NCBI GenBank assembly: GCA_029719485.1 | Contig: CP120722.1 | Span: forward strand, 2,542,001-2,606,000 | Direction: 5' to 3' | From: Kiritimatiellota bacterium B12222 | Lineage (GTDB): Bacteria; Verrucomicrobiota; Kiritimatiellia; SS1-B-03-39; UBA6053 | DNA: 64,000 bases | Part shown: positions 1-8,016 of the stretch, in pieces | Numbering within the stretch: the stretch's first letter is position 1 | How the letters are laid out: the number at the start of each line of letters is the position of its first letter | Notes under the pieces: generated by a model | Seen by the model: the letters and a program-made list of their open reading frames with translations, nothing else | Database searches by the model: none | Told to the model about the DNA's origin: nothing | Made by a program: the position numbers and the translations under genes

Positions 1-53
1 TGGCAGTGTTGAATTCCCCCTGCTTGATTAATTCACCTAAATGATTCTCCTCC

Positions 54-84
54 AAGCCGGACTCTCGGGTCCGGCTTTTCCTTT
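54..84 (+). terminator. Rho-independent terminator of an upstream gene
   Basis: An inverted repeat AAGCCGGA / TCCGGCTT (54-61 and 70-77) with an 8-nt loop is followed by a T-rich run. It lies only a few bases before the kamA start, so it should end a gene whose 3' end is left of the window. Bases 1-53 hold no gene I can support. The same stem core occurs in the terminator after pal. Confidence 0.75.
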
Positions 85-87
85 GTC

Positions 88-1215
88 ATGATAATAGACC
101 CTCTGGTTTCCGCATTTAAATCCCAGTTCTATCCTGAAGTTACTGATGAAGAATGGTGCAATTGGCGCTGGCAATTACGGAATCGTATTCGCGATTTGGA
201 AGGAGCTGAACGCATTTTTAGCCTGTCTGATTCCGAAAGATCTGCGATTCAAAAACGTCAGGGCTTACTTCCTTTGGGGATTACGCCCTATTATGCGGCA
301 TTGTTAGATCGTGAAGATCCTCTGCAAGGCTTGCGTCGCACAAAGATTCCGAGTTTGGATGAATTTGAGGTGACGGGTGATGAATGTGAAGACCCGTTGG
401 GTGAGGATGCCCATAGTCCTTTGCCGGGTTTGGTACATACCTATCCCGACAAAGTGCTGTTTCTGGTGACTGATTTTTGTGCCACCTACTGTCGATATTG
501 TACGCGTGCCCGCATGGTGGGAGGAGGCGAGTTTCTGCCTGAAAAATCGATGTGGGAAAAGGCCTTGGATTATATTCGCTCCCATACTGAAATCCGTGAT
601 GTGTTGTTGAGTGGGGGTGATCCGTTAATTTTATCCGATGACCGGCTGGAGTGGATCTTGTCACGTCTCTCAGACATTCCCCATGTTGAATTTTTACGCA
701 TTGGCACCAAAGTCCCGGCGGTATTACCTTATCGGATCACCGATGAGCTGTTGAGTTTGTTGAAAAAATTTCATCCCCTTTTCTTTAGTATTCATTTTAG
801 TCATCCCGATGAATTAACGATGGAAGTTCGAGATGCCTGTAACCGCATTGCGGATGCGGGGATTCCGATGGGTGGGCAAACCGTATTGCTCAAAGGGGTC
901 AATGATGATCCCCAGGTGATGAAAGCCCTCAATCAAGGCTTGTTGCGTGTGCGCTGTAAACCCTATTATTTGCACCAGTGCGATCCTATTCAAGGTAGCG
1001 CACATTTCCGGACCTCCATTGCGCAAGGTCAGGAGATTATTCGATCCTTGCATGGGCACACGACCGGATATGCGGTACCCACCTATATGGTAGATACGGC
1101 AGGGGGCGGGGGAAAAGTTCCGGTGGGGCCTGATTATGTATTGGGACGCGATGGTGACTATGTGACCCTGACCAATTTTGAAGGAAAAAATACCCGTTAT
1201 TGGGATCCGATCTAA
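88..1215 (+). CDS. kamA: KamA-family radical SAM lysine 2,3-aminomutase
   Basis: Family members convert L-lysine to L-beta-lysine with PLP, a [4Fe-4S] cluster and S-adenosylmethionine. The radical SAM motif CxxxCxxC is seen as CATYCRYC with Cys131, Cys135 and Cys138. A glycine-rich GGD (176-178) and the PLP-lysine motif GGGGKVPV (Lys343 as the likely Schiff-base residue) are present. At 375 residues it is somewhat shorter than the clostridial catabolic enzyme (about 416) and longer than E. coli EpmB (342), so it could make beta-lysine for osmoprotection or modify elongation factor P. No epmA, efp or lysine-fermentation gene lies nearby to decide. The ATG at 88 directly follows a terminator hairpin and has no visible Shine-Dalgarno. 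Downstream it converges with alkC. Confidence 0.88.
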   Translation: MIIDPLVSAFKSQFYPEVTDEEWCNWRWQLRNRIRDLEGAERIFSLSDSERSAIQKRQGLLPLGITPYYAALLDREDPLQGLRRTKIPSLDEFEVTGDECEDPLGEDAHSPLPGLVHTYPDKVLFLVTDFCATYCRYCTRARMVGGGEFLPEKSMWEKALDYIRSHTEIRDVLLSGGDPLILSDDRLEWILSRLSDIPHVEFLRIGTKVPAVLPYRITDELLSLLKKFHPLFFSIHFSHPDELTMEVRDACNRIADAGIPMGGQTVLLKGVNDDPQVMKALNQGLLRVRCKPYYLHQCDPIQGSAHFRTSIAQGQEIIRSLHGHTTGYAVPTYMVDTAGGGGKVPVGPDYVLGRDGDYVTLTNFEGKNTRYWDPI

Positions 1216-1245
1216 ACAGAGAGAGCTTCCATATTTCGGTCTTCT

Positions 1246-2370
1246 TTACGTGGGAACTGTTAACTGAAAAACAGTCGTGGCCATAGGCTGACCGTTCACT
1301 TGAATTTCCACCCGATGTTCACCCGGATAAAGGGCTCGGACGGTGGTCATGCGCATGGAATGCTTTTTAGTGAGCGAACGGTGCTCTTCCGGTTCTAAGG
1401 TTATTTGCGTCCATTTAAATACTTTGCGTCCTGTTTTTCCTTTTTGCCGCACATAGGTCACCGCATAGTCGATGAGCAATTTTTGTGTTTGTGAATGATG
1501 ATTCATAAGCGTCAACTCAAGAAGGGTGTGTTCTCCGATGGAAAGGACTTCGGGAGTACTCGTCAGTTTACAGGCGAGGGCCTTGACGGGTTTGTATCCT
1601 ATGAGAGCTAGGGCTTCGGGATGACCTTGTTTGATGAGGCTGCGTAAACCATGTTTTACAATCCACTGTCGGTCAGGAGATGCCTCTTTTAGCCACAACT
1701 CACAGCGTGCGACCACTAAGTCAGGATGATTTTTTGAAATGTCATTTAAATGATTGGCGACGGATTTCTGAACATATTTTTCAGGATCATCCTTGAGTTT
1801 TTCCAAAAGAGGCCAAACGGGAGAGGGGTCATGTACTAAGGACTTTAATTTTTTGCCCCAGGGCAACAAGGGGCGGGTTCCTTCAGAGCACCACCTTCGT
1901 ACATGGGGACTGGGGTGCGTGCAAAGTTCAAGCAATCGAGACAAACATTCTTCGGGATAGGCCTCTATAAATGGACGAACCGCAAATTCGGAAGTGAAGC
2001 ATTGGGTAAGGTCAATCATGGCCGCAAAAGAAGTTTCAAGATGTGGGAGGCCGTAATCGGCAATAAAGTTACCCACCGGCCATTGCAACCATCCTTGGGT
2101 GATTTCGGTGACGTCTGGAAGAAGAGGGGGGAGGCTACGGTGAATGATCTCCAAGGCTTCTTTTTTATCGTCGGGGAGGAAGAGGGCCATGCTTTCAGAG
2201 AATTGCTTTACCCGGTCTCCCATCTCTAAACGATGTATATTTAATGTCGCGGACTTTATAAAGCCCTTTTGGTTAAATGAAGGATATACTGTAGATAATT
2301 GGGTGGCGAGCGCTTCTGCGGCTTCTTGGTCAAACCAGTCTTTAAATCGTTTTTTTTCTGTTTGTGTCAT
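1246..2370 (-). CDS. alkC: AlkC-type DNA alkylation repair glycosylase with C-terminal Ig-like domain
   Basis: The protein resembles AlkC/AlkD-superfamily HEAT-like-repeat glycosylases, which excise N3-methyladenine and other cationic N-alkylpurines. Visible family features are the stretch HPSPHVRRWCSEGTRPLLPW in the middle and a following helical repeat with KSVANHLNDISK. The last 110 or so residues are rich in beta-type sequence (for example LTLMNHHSQTQKLLIDYAV and GEHRVEIQVNGQ) and match the Ig-like C-terminal extension known from one AlkC subfamily. I chose the ATG at 2370 (MTQTEKKRFKDWF). The frame is open to an ATG at 2490, but those 40 extra residues are low-complexity and unlike the family. 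No Shine-Dalgarno is seen at either start. It is transcribed away from the RAYT-like gene; the region between is AT-rich and probably holds both promoters. Confidence 0.82.
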   Translation of the reverse strand: MTQTEKKRFKDWFDQEAAEALATQLSTVYPSFNQKGFIKSATLNIHRLEMGDRVKQFSESMALFLPDDKKEALEIIHRSLPPLLPDVTEITQGWLQWPVGNFIADYGLPHLETSFAAMIDLTQCFTSEFAVRPFIEAYPEECLSRLLELCTHPSPHVRRWCSEGTRPLLPWGKKLKSLVHDPSPVWPLLEKLKDDPEKYVQKSVANHLNDISKNHPDLVVARCELWLKEASPDRQWIVKHGLRSLIKQGHPEALALIGYKPVKALACKLTSTPEVLSIGEHTLLELTLMNHHSQTQKLLIDYAVTYVRQKGKTGRKVFKWTQITLEPEEHRSLTKKHSMRMTTVRALYPGEHRVEIQVNGQPMATTVFQLTVPT

Positions 2371-2538
2371 TGTATTTTTATGATTTATAGGGTCAGGTTT
2401 TACCACATTGTTTCCGCTTTCTTTATGAAAAATTACTTTTCCAATTGGTTTTTTATAATTCCCGCCTAAGTGGAACATCCTATTATTCATGTTTTTTACG
2501 AAACCTAACTCTTAACATATTTTTTTGGAATTATCTCT

Positions 2539-3540
2539 ATGGCGAGACCTTACCGTTTGAAATTTGAGAATGCCTGTTATCTTGTCACGTTGAGTGGAGT
2601 GGATGGACTTGGGTTGTTTGTTGAAAAAGAAGATGCAGAGCATTTTGTTAATTTGCTAGAGCTCATTGCTCTCAAACAACAAATTTTGTTACACGCGTAT
2701 GCGTTGGGTGCGAACTCTGCAACCCTGGTGGTTGAAACCCCGCGTGCGAACTTGAGCCTGTTTTTACAAGGTGTACAGACTGCATTTGCCCGGCACATTC
2801 GTCAGCATTACGTGCAAAGTGGTTCGATCATGAAAGATCGATACCGCGCGAAGGTTTTGGACAAAGGGACGGCACTGGCTGCGGCCTGTGAATATGTGCA
2901 CAGTTACCCTGTTCTGGATCTGGAAAGCCCGTTAACGCCTGCTGCCCAAGTGACGTTTTTAAAAGAAACCGCTTTTTCTAGTTTGGCTTTCACTTTGGGA
3001 GAGAGCGAGACCGGCATCACTCATCCTACTGAATTGTTACGCAGTTACGGATCTCCAGTCAAAAAACGGGCTGAAAAGCATTTGGCGGCTTGTGAAGCCC
3101 TGTTGGCAGATGAAGCTGTGAGCTGGACGGCTTTTATGAAAAAATCTCCTATTGCCATTGGATCCGAAGCGTTTATTGAAGAAATGGAACAAAAACATAA
3201 AGCGATTTTGGCAGGGAAAAAGGTAAAAGGATTTCGTCAATACGGAAAAAAAGTTCAAGGAATTTCCCGTAACAAAGTGGTGGAAGAAGTGGCCAAAGTG
3301 TTTGGCGTGTCTAAACAAGATTTCTTTGTTCAGCGTCATGCCAGCATTTTACGTCCAGTCATCTCAAACTTTTTGTATCAATATTCCGCGATGACCCAAA
3401 AAGAAATTGCGACCTATTTAGGCTTAGGCTCCGCTGCGGCGGTTAGTTTGCAGATCAAACGTTTGTTGACTCTCCGCAAAGCTGATGAAGAGCTGAATAA
3501 AAAGTGTATTAAATTGGAAAAAGCCTTTGCACGTAGCTGA
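2539..3540 (+). CDS. Degenerate RAYT (IS200/Y1-type transposase-like) protein with DnaA-like C-terminal domain
   Basis: The first 130 or so residues follow the REP-associated tyrosine transposase pattern: MARPYRLKFENACYLVTLSG at the start, the LHAY segment, ETPRANLSLFLQGVQTAFAR, then KDRYRAKVLDK and EYVHSYPV. The HUH metal-binding motif, normally like PNHxHLL, is here ANSATLV, so both histidines are missing; the Tyr of EYVHSYP, the position of the nucleophile, remains. The C-terminal 90 residues (FGVSKQDFF, MTQKEIATYLGLGSAAAVS) look like a DnaA domain-IV-type helix-turn-helix, as in many longer RAYT relatives. I infer a domesticated DNA-binding protein rather than an active transposase. No REP palindromes are visible around it. 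It is followed 33 bp later by the PTS EIIA gene. Confidence 0.75.
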   Translation: MARPYRLKFENACYLVTLSGVDGLGLFVEKEDAEHFVNLLELIALKQQILLHAYALGANSATLVVETPRANLSLFLQGVQTAFARHIRQHYVQSGSIMKDRYRAKVLDKGTALAAACEYVHSYPVLDLESPLTPAAQVTFLKETAFSSLAFTLGESETGITHPTELLRSYGSPVKKRAEKHLAACEALLADEAVSWTAFMKKSPIAIGSEAFIEEMEQKHKAILAGKKVKGFRQYGKKVQGISRNKVVEEVAKVFGVSKQDFFVQRHASILRPVISNFLYQYSAMTQKEIATYLGLGSAAAVSLQIKRLLTLRKADEELNKKCIKLEKAFARS

Positions 3541-3573
3541 ACGCTTTGTTCAGATGCGATTCATAATCACCCT

Positions 3574-4023
3574 ATGAATATTCGTAAAGTCATTCAGAAA
3601 GATACGCTTTGTTTGTCTCTGACCTCCAGAGATAAGCCTGCGATTATTACCGAACTCGTTGATCTCTTGGTGGCGTCCGGCAAAATTACAGACCGTAAAG
3701 CGGCCTTGAAGGCGGTGTTAGAGCGGGAAAAGAAAATGACCACGGGGATGCATCATGGTCTGGCTATTCCCCATGGCAAGACCGATACGGTCGAGGCCTT
3801 GTATGCCGCGGTAGGGTTGATCCCCGAAGGGGTGGATTTTGATTCACAGGATGGGGAACCCACCCGTATCATCATTTTAACCATTTCTCCCAGTCACCGG
3901 GCGGGTCCTCATATTCAGTTTCTTGCTGAATTGAGTCGCTTGATGAATCGGGAAGATGTTCGTAGAGATGTGCTTAACGCAGGCTCAGTGGATGAGCTAT
4001 ACGAGATTCTGACTACGCGTTGA
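3574..4023 (+). CDS. PTS EIIA domain protein (fructose/nitrogen-regulatory type)
   Basis: A complete, stand-alone EIIA of the PtsN/FruA class, 149 residues long, the usual size. The phosphorylation-site histidine is His67 in GLAIPHGKT. The C-terminal part (SPSHRAGPHIQFLAELSRLM) is typical of the family. Such proteins take phosphate from HPr or NPr and usually act as regulators when no sugar permease is linked. No EI, HPr, EIIB or EIIC gene is present in the window, so a regulatory role is inferred. It lies 67 bp before tolQ on the same strand and may be transcribed with the Tol-Pal genes. Confidence 0.85.
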   Translation: MNIRKVIQKDTLCLSLTSRDKPAIITELVDLLVASGKITDRKAALKAVLEREKKMTTGMHHGLAIPHGKTDTVEALYAAVGLIPEGVDFDSQDGEPTRIIILTISPSHRAGPHIQFLAELSRLMNREDVRRDVLNAGSVDELYEILTTR

Positions 4024-4090
4024 AAAAATAAACACAGGTATTCATATCTTGCCCTTGACCGTAGGGGCTTTGCTGTGGAAAGAAGTGCCC

Positions 4091-4828
4091 ATGACGATTC
4101 TTTCGCAACCTCTTATTTCTCAACTTGCTCTTATTGATAGTTTTGTATCCTCTTCATTGATGGGACAAACGGTGGTGGTGGTATTGCTGTTATGTTCGGT
4201 GATGTCTTGGACGGCAATGGCTTTTAAATTCAGCTCTTTTAAACGGACCGTAGGCCAAAATAAACGCTTTGTGTCCGCTTTCCGGAAAGAAAGTCATCCC
4301 TTAGCCATTTTCCTGAAGCAAAAACGGTATCCGGACAGTCCCTCTTACTGTCTTTATTTGCGTAGCTGTCAAACTGCAGCTCGAACCTTGGGGATTGCTG
4401 AAGCCGATATTGGGGATTTACTCAATGGAACTCAGGCCCACCATTTGCTCAACAGCTCACAATTGCAGATTATCCGCGAATCGGCGGAGCGTGAATTGGC
4501 GGATCAAGTTTTGTATATGGAAAAAGACATGTCCGTCTTGGCCACCACCACTACGATTGCCCCATTTTTAGGGCTTTTGGGTACGGTTTGGGGGGTAATG
4601 GATGCCTTTAACGGGATGGCGGTAACGGGTGCGCCCACTTTAAGTACGGTCGCGCCCGGCATTTCCGCAGCGCTGTTAACTACGGTTGTGGGGTTGATCG
4701 TGGCGATTCCTACGGTGGTCGGCTACAACCAGTTAAGTGTGATTTTGCGCAATGAAACCGTGGGTATGGATAATTTTGTACAAGAGTTAATCGGGGAATT
4801 CCATCACGCTTACGTGCGGGAAAACTAA
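4091..4828 (+). CDS. tolQ: TolQ/ExbB-type proton channel subunit
   Basis: An inner-membrane MotA/TolQ/ExbB protein that with TolR converts proton-motive force into work on the envelope. Three hydrophobic segments are visible: TVVVVLLLCSVMSWTAMAF near the N-terminus, then TIAPFLGLLGTVWGVMDAF and GISAALLTTVVGLIVAIPTV in the second half. That is the standard topology with a cytoplasmic loop between the first two. I chose ATG 4091 because GGAAAG stands about 7 nt upstream; an in-frame TTG at 4049 would add 14 unlikely residues. The gene starts tolQ-tolR-tolA/tonB-tolB-pal, with 2 bp to tolR. ExbB for TonB-type transport is an alternative for this gene alone, but tolB and pal downstream favour TolQ. 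Confidence 0.9.
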   Translation: MTILSQPLISQLALIDSFVSSSLMGQTVVVVLLLCSVMSWTAMAFKFSSFKRTVGQNKRFVSAFRKESHPLAIFLKQKRYPDSPSYCLYLRSCQTAARTLGIAEADIGDLLNGTQAHHLLNSSQLQIIRESAERELADQVLYMEKDMSVLATTTTIAPFLGLLGTVWGVMDAFNGMAVTGAPTLSTVAPGISAALLTTVVGLIVAIPTVVGYNQLSVILRNETVGMDNFVQELIGEFHHAYVREN

Positions 4829-4830
4829 AC

Positions 4831-5253
4831 ATGGCGAGGAAGACGTCATTACTGCAAAATCAAATGATCGGGGAGATTAATCTCACCCCGCTGATGGATT
4901 TGACCTTTATTTTGCTGATTACTTTTATCATTACCTTTCCATTATTGGAATCGGGGTTGCCGGTATCTCTTCCCGAAGCCCAAGGGAATCCCATAGAAGA
5001 TCAAGACAATGTCACGGTCACCATTAATGGCGAAGGGCAGTGGTTTGTAGATAAACGGGAAGTGAACAAAGATCAATTTGTAGCAGAACTTCGTTATCTT
5101 AAAGAAAATCGACCCGATGCCACCATTTTACTGAGGGGAGATGAAGATTTACCCTATGGACAATTGGTAGAAGTGATGTCTCTGCTAAAAGAAAATGGCA
5201 TTCAGAAAATCTCTCTGGTGACCCGAACGGGAGATGGATCGGGGGGCGCATGA
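4831..5253 (+). CDS. tolR: TolR/ExbD-type biopolymer transport protein
   Basis: A 140-residue protein with a short cytoplasmic N-terminus, one transmembrane helix (about residues 20-39) and a periplasmic domain. The helix starts INLTPLMDLTFILLITF and carries the conserved membrane aspartate Asp23 that takes part in proton flow. The periplasmic part ends in LVEVMSLLKENGIQKISLVT, typical of ExbD/TolR. It partners TolQ encoded 2 bp upstream, and its stop overlaps the start of the next gene by 4 bp (ATGA), indicating translational coupling. Confidence 0.9.
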   Translation: MARKTSLLQNQMIGEINLTPLMDLTFILLITFIITFPLLESGLPVSLPEAQGNPIEDQDNVTVTINGEGQWFVDKREVNKDQFVAELRYLKENRPDATILLRGDEDLPYGQLVEVMSLLKENGIQKISLVTRTGDGSGGA

Positions 5254-6074
5254 CGCGATTTCAGGCTTTTTTTAAGGTCATTACTTGGCATGTGGTGGTT
5301 CTGGGACTTTTGTTTCTCTTTCCTTTGATCAAAGGTTGTGAGTGGTTTGAGAAAAAAGAGCAAATTATCACCGTGGATTTAGCCTCGATCCCGCTTCCTC
5401 CTCCGCCGGAAGTCGAAGAGCCGGAGCCAGAGGACCCCAGGGAAGAAGAGGCGTATGCAGAGGCTACTCCGGTGCCGGTTCCCACCGCGACGCCCCAGCC
5501 CACGCCGACGCCACAAGCGACTGCCACGCCTCAGGCAGAGGCTACGCCTGTTCCCACGTCCACGCCTCAACCTGCCTCCACGCCCAAACCCCAACCCACT
5601 CCGACACCCAAATCGAAGTTGCTCACCCCCGAACAAATTAGGGCGCGTATCATGCAGCAGCAAAATCAAACCCCAGTGGTGGCCGTTCCTACCTTAAGTC
5701 CACAACAGATTGAAGCCATGATGGGGAGTGGATTACCCACGGTGGGAGGTGCGGGGGGAGCTTCGGTGGGGGCTGGTAACGGGGCAACGGTTAACTTTGG
5801 TGGGGTTTCTTCGGAGTTGTACAATCGATTGTTCAGTGCCTGGCAACAACCAACACAGTTGAGTTCAAACTCGGGGTTGTATGCAATTGCGTCGGTAGAA
5901 GTGTTGCGCAGTGGCAACATCGGCAACAGTCGGATTATTCGACGATCAGGCAATTCAGAATTCGATCAATCGGTTTTAAAAGCTTTGTCTGTTGTTAAGT
6001 TTGCCAAGCCCTTACCCGATAGTTACGATGGCAGCAGTCGCACATTTGAAATTGAATTTAAATTCCCCCAATAA
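5250..6074 (+). CDS. TolA/TonB-like energy-transducing protein with Pro/Thr-rich spacer
   Basis: By position and layout this is the periplasm-spanning arm of the Tol system. Residues 10-29 form a membrane anchor. Residues 47-125 are rich in Pro, Thr, Ala and Glu, with repeats of the type TPQPTPTP, a rigid spacer as in TonB. After a Gly-rich linker (about 166-187) comes a C-terminal domain (about 188-274; LYNRLFSAWQQP, ASVEVLRSGNIG, FDQSVLKAL) of the TonB/TolA C-terminal kind. Classical TolA has a long Ala/Lys helix instead of a Pro-rich spacer, so it looks more TonB-like, while the neighbours tolB and pal argue for the TolA role. Its start overlaps tolR by 4 bp; tolB follows after 4 bp. Confidence 0.82.
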   Translation: MTRFQAFFKVITWHVVVLGLLFLFPLIKGCEWFEKKEQIITVDLASIPLPPPPEVEEPEPEDPREEEAYAEATPVPVPTATPQPTPTPQATATPQAEATPVPTSTPQPASTPKPQPTPTPKSKLLTPEQIRARIMQQQNQTPVVAVPTLSPQQIEAMMGSGLPTVGGAGGASVGAGNGATVNFGGVSSELYNRLFSAWQQPTQLSSNSGLYAIASVEVLRSGNIGNSRIIRRSGNSEFDQSVLKALSVVKFAKPLPDSYDGSSRTFEIEFKFPQ

Positions 6075-6078
6075 CACC

Positions 6079-7284
6079 ATGAAACACTTATATCTTACAC
6101 TGCTTAGTTGTTTTTTACTCGGCTTGGCTTCTGCCCAGGAACGTATTGTCATTGTGAAATCGGGTTCGTCAGACAGTAGTTTTGATTTTTCCGGTTTTTC
6201 TGCTGGGGCAGGGGCGGCTCAGGAGTTCTATCAGAGTTTTCGCAAAAATTTGACCATGCCTGCGATGTTTAAAGAAGTTGCGCCCAGTGCTGCAGACTTT
6301 CAGGTGCGCGGATCTGTGGTTCCCGAGGGGGGCAACCTGTCCGTGACGGTGGAGCTGGTGGAGCGCGGGAGTGGTCAGCGCAAATTTGGCAAACGTTATT
6401 CAGTTCCCCCTGATCAGGTAGAAGGATTGGCGCGGATGGTGAGTGATGAAATCAACGAGATGTTGACGGGACGTCCGGGCTTCGCGAGCAAACGTATAGT
6501 ATTTGTGGGACAGCAACAGGGGCAGGTAAATAAAGAGATTTATGCCATGTATCCCGATGGGGGGGGGATGATTCAACTGACCCGGGATCGGGCAGTAGTG
6601 TTAGGACCTGAATGGGCACCCAATGGGCAAAGTATTACCTACACCAGTTTTCGCAGTGGATTTCCTGATATATATGAGCAACGGCTCAATCCGCCAGGTC
6701 GTCGCAAGCTCTCCAGTTCGTCGGGCATGAACAGTGGTGGCGCCATTTCTCCGGATGGACGCAAGATCGCCTTGATTTTATCCAAAGACGGGAAACCCGA
6801 ATTGTATGTGAAGAGTTTGACCACAGGGGTTCTGACCCGTTTAACCAATACTCGAATGACGGCTAAGTCGAGTCCCAGTTGGTCACCCGATGGACGTCAG
6901 ATTGTTTTTGTATCGGGTCACCAAGGCCTCCCGCATTTGTATGTGATTGGCGCAAATGGAGGTACTCCGAAACGGGTTACCAATGGTGGCGGACAAAACC
7001 TTTCACCGGATTGGGGGGATAATGGGTTAATTACCTTTACCCGCCGTCGTGGTGGTTTGTTTCAAATTGCGGTATTGAATCCTGCCAATGGCGATGTGCA
7101 GTTTGTCAGTCCACCCGATGCCGATTACGAAGATCCTTCCTGGGCGGCAGATGGCTACCATTTGGTAGCTTCCCGAACAATTCGAGGTCAATCTTCCCTG
7201 TACTTACTTGACATGCAGGGCAAAGGAGCCAAATCTTTATTGCAGGGGCGCGGGAATTGGTATATGCCTGACTGGCGTCCGTAA
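6079..7284 (+). CDS. tolB: TolB periplasmic beta-propeller protein
   Basis: A 401-residue protein starting with a signal peptide (MKHLYLTLLSCFLLGLASAQ), then an N-terminal alpha/beta domain (about residues 25-130) and a beta-propeller made of WD40-like PD40 repeats. The repeats are visible as GPEWAPNGQSITYTS, GGAISPDGRKIALIL, SSPSWSPDGRQIVFVS and EDPSWAADGYHLVAS. TolB binds Pal and TolA in the periplasm. I chose ATG 6079, which gives the signal peptide directly; the frame is open further upstream into the previous gene. pal follows after 47 bp. Confidence 0.92.
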   Translation: MKHLYLTLLSCFLLGLASAQERIVIVKSGSSDSSFDFSGFSAGAGAAQEFYQSFRKNLTMPAMFKEVAPSAADFQVRGSVVPEGGNLSVTVELVERGSGQRKFGKRYSVPPDQVEGLARMVSDEINEMLTGRPGFASKRIVFVGQQQGQVNKEIYAMYPDGGGMIQLTRDRAVVLGPEWAPNGQSITYTSFRSGFPDIYEQRLNPPGRRKLSSSSGMNSGGAISPDGRKIALILSKDGKPELYVKSLTTGVLTRLTNTRMTAKSSPSWSPDGRQIVFVSGHQGLPHLYVIGANGGTPKRVTNGGGQNLSPDWGDNGLITFTRRRGGLFQIAVLNPANGDVQFVSPPDADYEDPSWAADGYHLVASRTIRGQSSLYLLDMQGKGAKSLLQGRGNWYMPDWRP

Positions 7285-7331
7285 TTTATATTTTTCTTAC
7301 ACACTTCACAGCTCAACTTCTTCAACATATC

Positions 7332-7880
7332 ATGAAATCAGCATTCAGACTTTTCTTCAGTATTTCTCTCCTCGGCCTCGTGTTTTTCACCAGTTCTTGT
7401 CGCAAAACCAAGCCTGATCAGAGTGATATTTCCGATGCGCTTTATACGGATGATTTGGTGGTTGTGTCTGAATTTGATGATGGGTGGAATGAAACCAGTT
7501 TGCCTAGTGACCGTCAAGGAATCGAAAACATGTCCATCGTGGACTCCTCTGCTTACGCGCCGGTTTATTTCGCTTTCGATAGTTATACCGTTGCTCCGAG
7601 TGAAGTGACTAAAATTAATGCGGTTGCCGACACCTTGATCAGCAATTCCATGATGGCCGTGGTGGTGCAAGGACATACTGATGATCGTGGCAGCCGTGAA
7701 TACAACATTGCCTTGGGTGAACGTCGTGCCTTGGCTGTTCGCGAATTACTGATTAGCATGGGCGTTTCCTCTACCAGTGTGCAAACATTGAGTATGGGTG
7801 AAGAGCAACCTGCTGTGAGTGGATTTGATGAATCCGCGTGGTCTCTCAACCGTCGGGTTGAATTCCAGTTGATGCAATAA
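7332..7880 (+). CDS. pal: Pal, peptidoglycan-associated OmpA-like lipoprotein
   Basis: A 182-residue lipoprotein. The signal peptide ends in a lipobox (FFTSSC, lipidated Cys23). The OmpA-like domain (about residues 75-181) starts with VYFAFDSYTV and has the peptidoglycan-binding motif GHTDDRGSREYNIALGERRA and the terminal NRRVEF. It anchors the outer membrane to peptidoglycan and cycles through TolB. It is the last gene of the Tol cluster and is followed by a strong terminator. No CpoB/YbgF gene follows, unlike in Proteobacteria. No Shine-Dalgarno is visible before the ATG. Confidence 0.93.
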   Translation: MKSAFRLFFSISLLGLVFFTSSCRKTKPDQSDISDALYTDDLVVVSEFDDGWNETSLPSDRQGIENMSIVDSSAYAPVYFAFDSYTVAPSEVTKINAVADTLISNSMMAVVVQGHTDDRGSREYNIALGERRALAVRELLISMGVSSTSVQTLSMGEEQPAVSGFDESAWSLNRRVEFQLMQ

Positions 7881-7900
7881 GTTTTCTACTGCTGATTGTA

Positions 7901-7931
7901 AAAAGCCGGGTCTTGTGATCCGGCTTTTTTG
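7901..7931 (+). terminator. Rho-independent terminator after pal
   Basis: Stem AAGCCGG / CCGGCTT (7903-7909 and 7920-7926) with a 10-nt loop, followed by a run of T residues. It ends the Tol-Pal transcript. Confidence 0.88.
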
Positions 7932-8016
7932 TGCTCTGAATTCCTCAAGGAGGGGGCTTGGAGATCTACTGTGGGGGTCAACTTAAACATGTTAACTTTT
8001 GAGGTTTTTTCTATGA

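Noticed and set aside
2371..2490. Forty extra N-terminal residues for the AlkC-type protein
   Set aside because: Sequence is unlike the family and AT-rich, whereas the ATG at 2370 gives the expected start.
2539..3540. Active IS200/IS605-type insertion sequence
   Set aside because: HUH histidines are absent and no flanking hairpin ends or target repeats are seen.
5261..5697. Arg- or Gly-rich open frames opposite or out of frame with the Pro-rich spacer of the TolA/TonB-like gene
   Set aside because: Products of the biased CCN/ACN codon repeats; the TolA/TonB frame accounts for the region.
7981..8016. Palindrome-like AT-rich stretch around GTTAAC before the sulfatase gene as an operator
   Set aside because: Arms are short and imperfect; it does not stand out from the AT-rich background.
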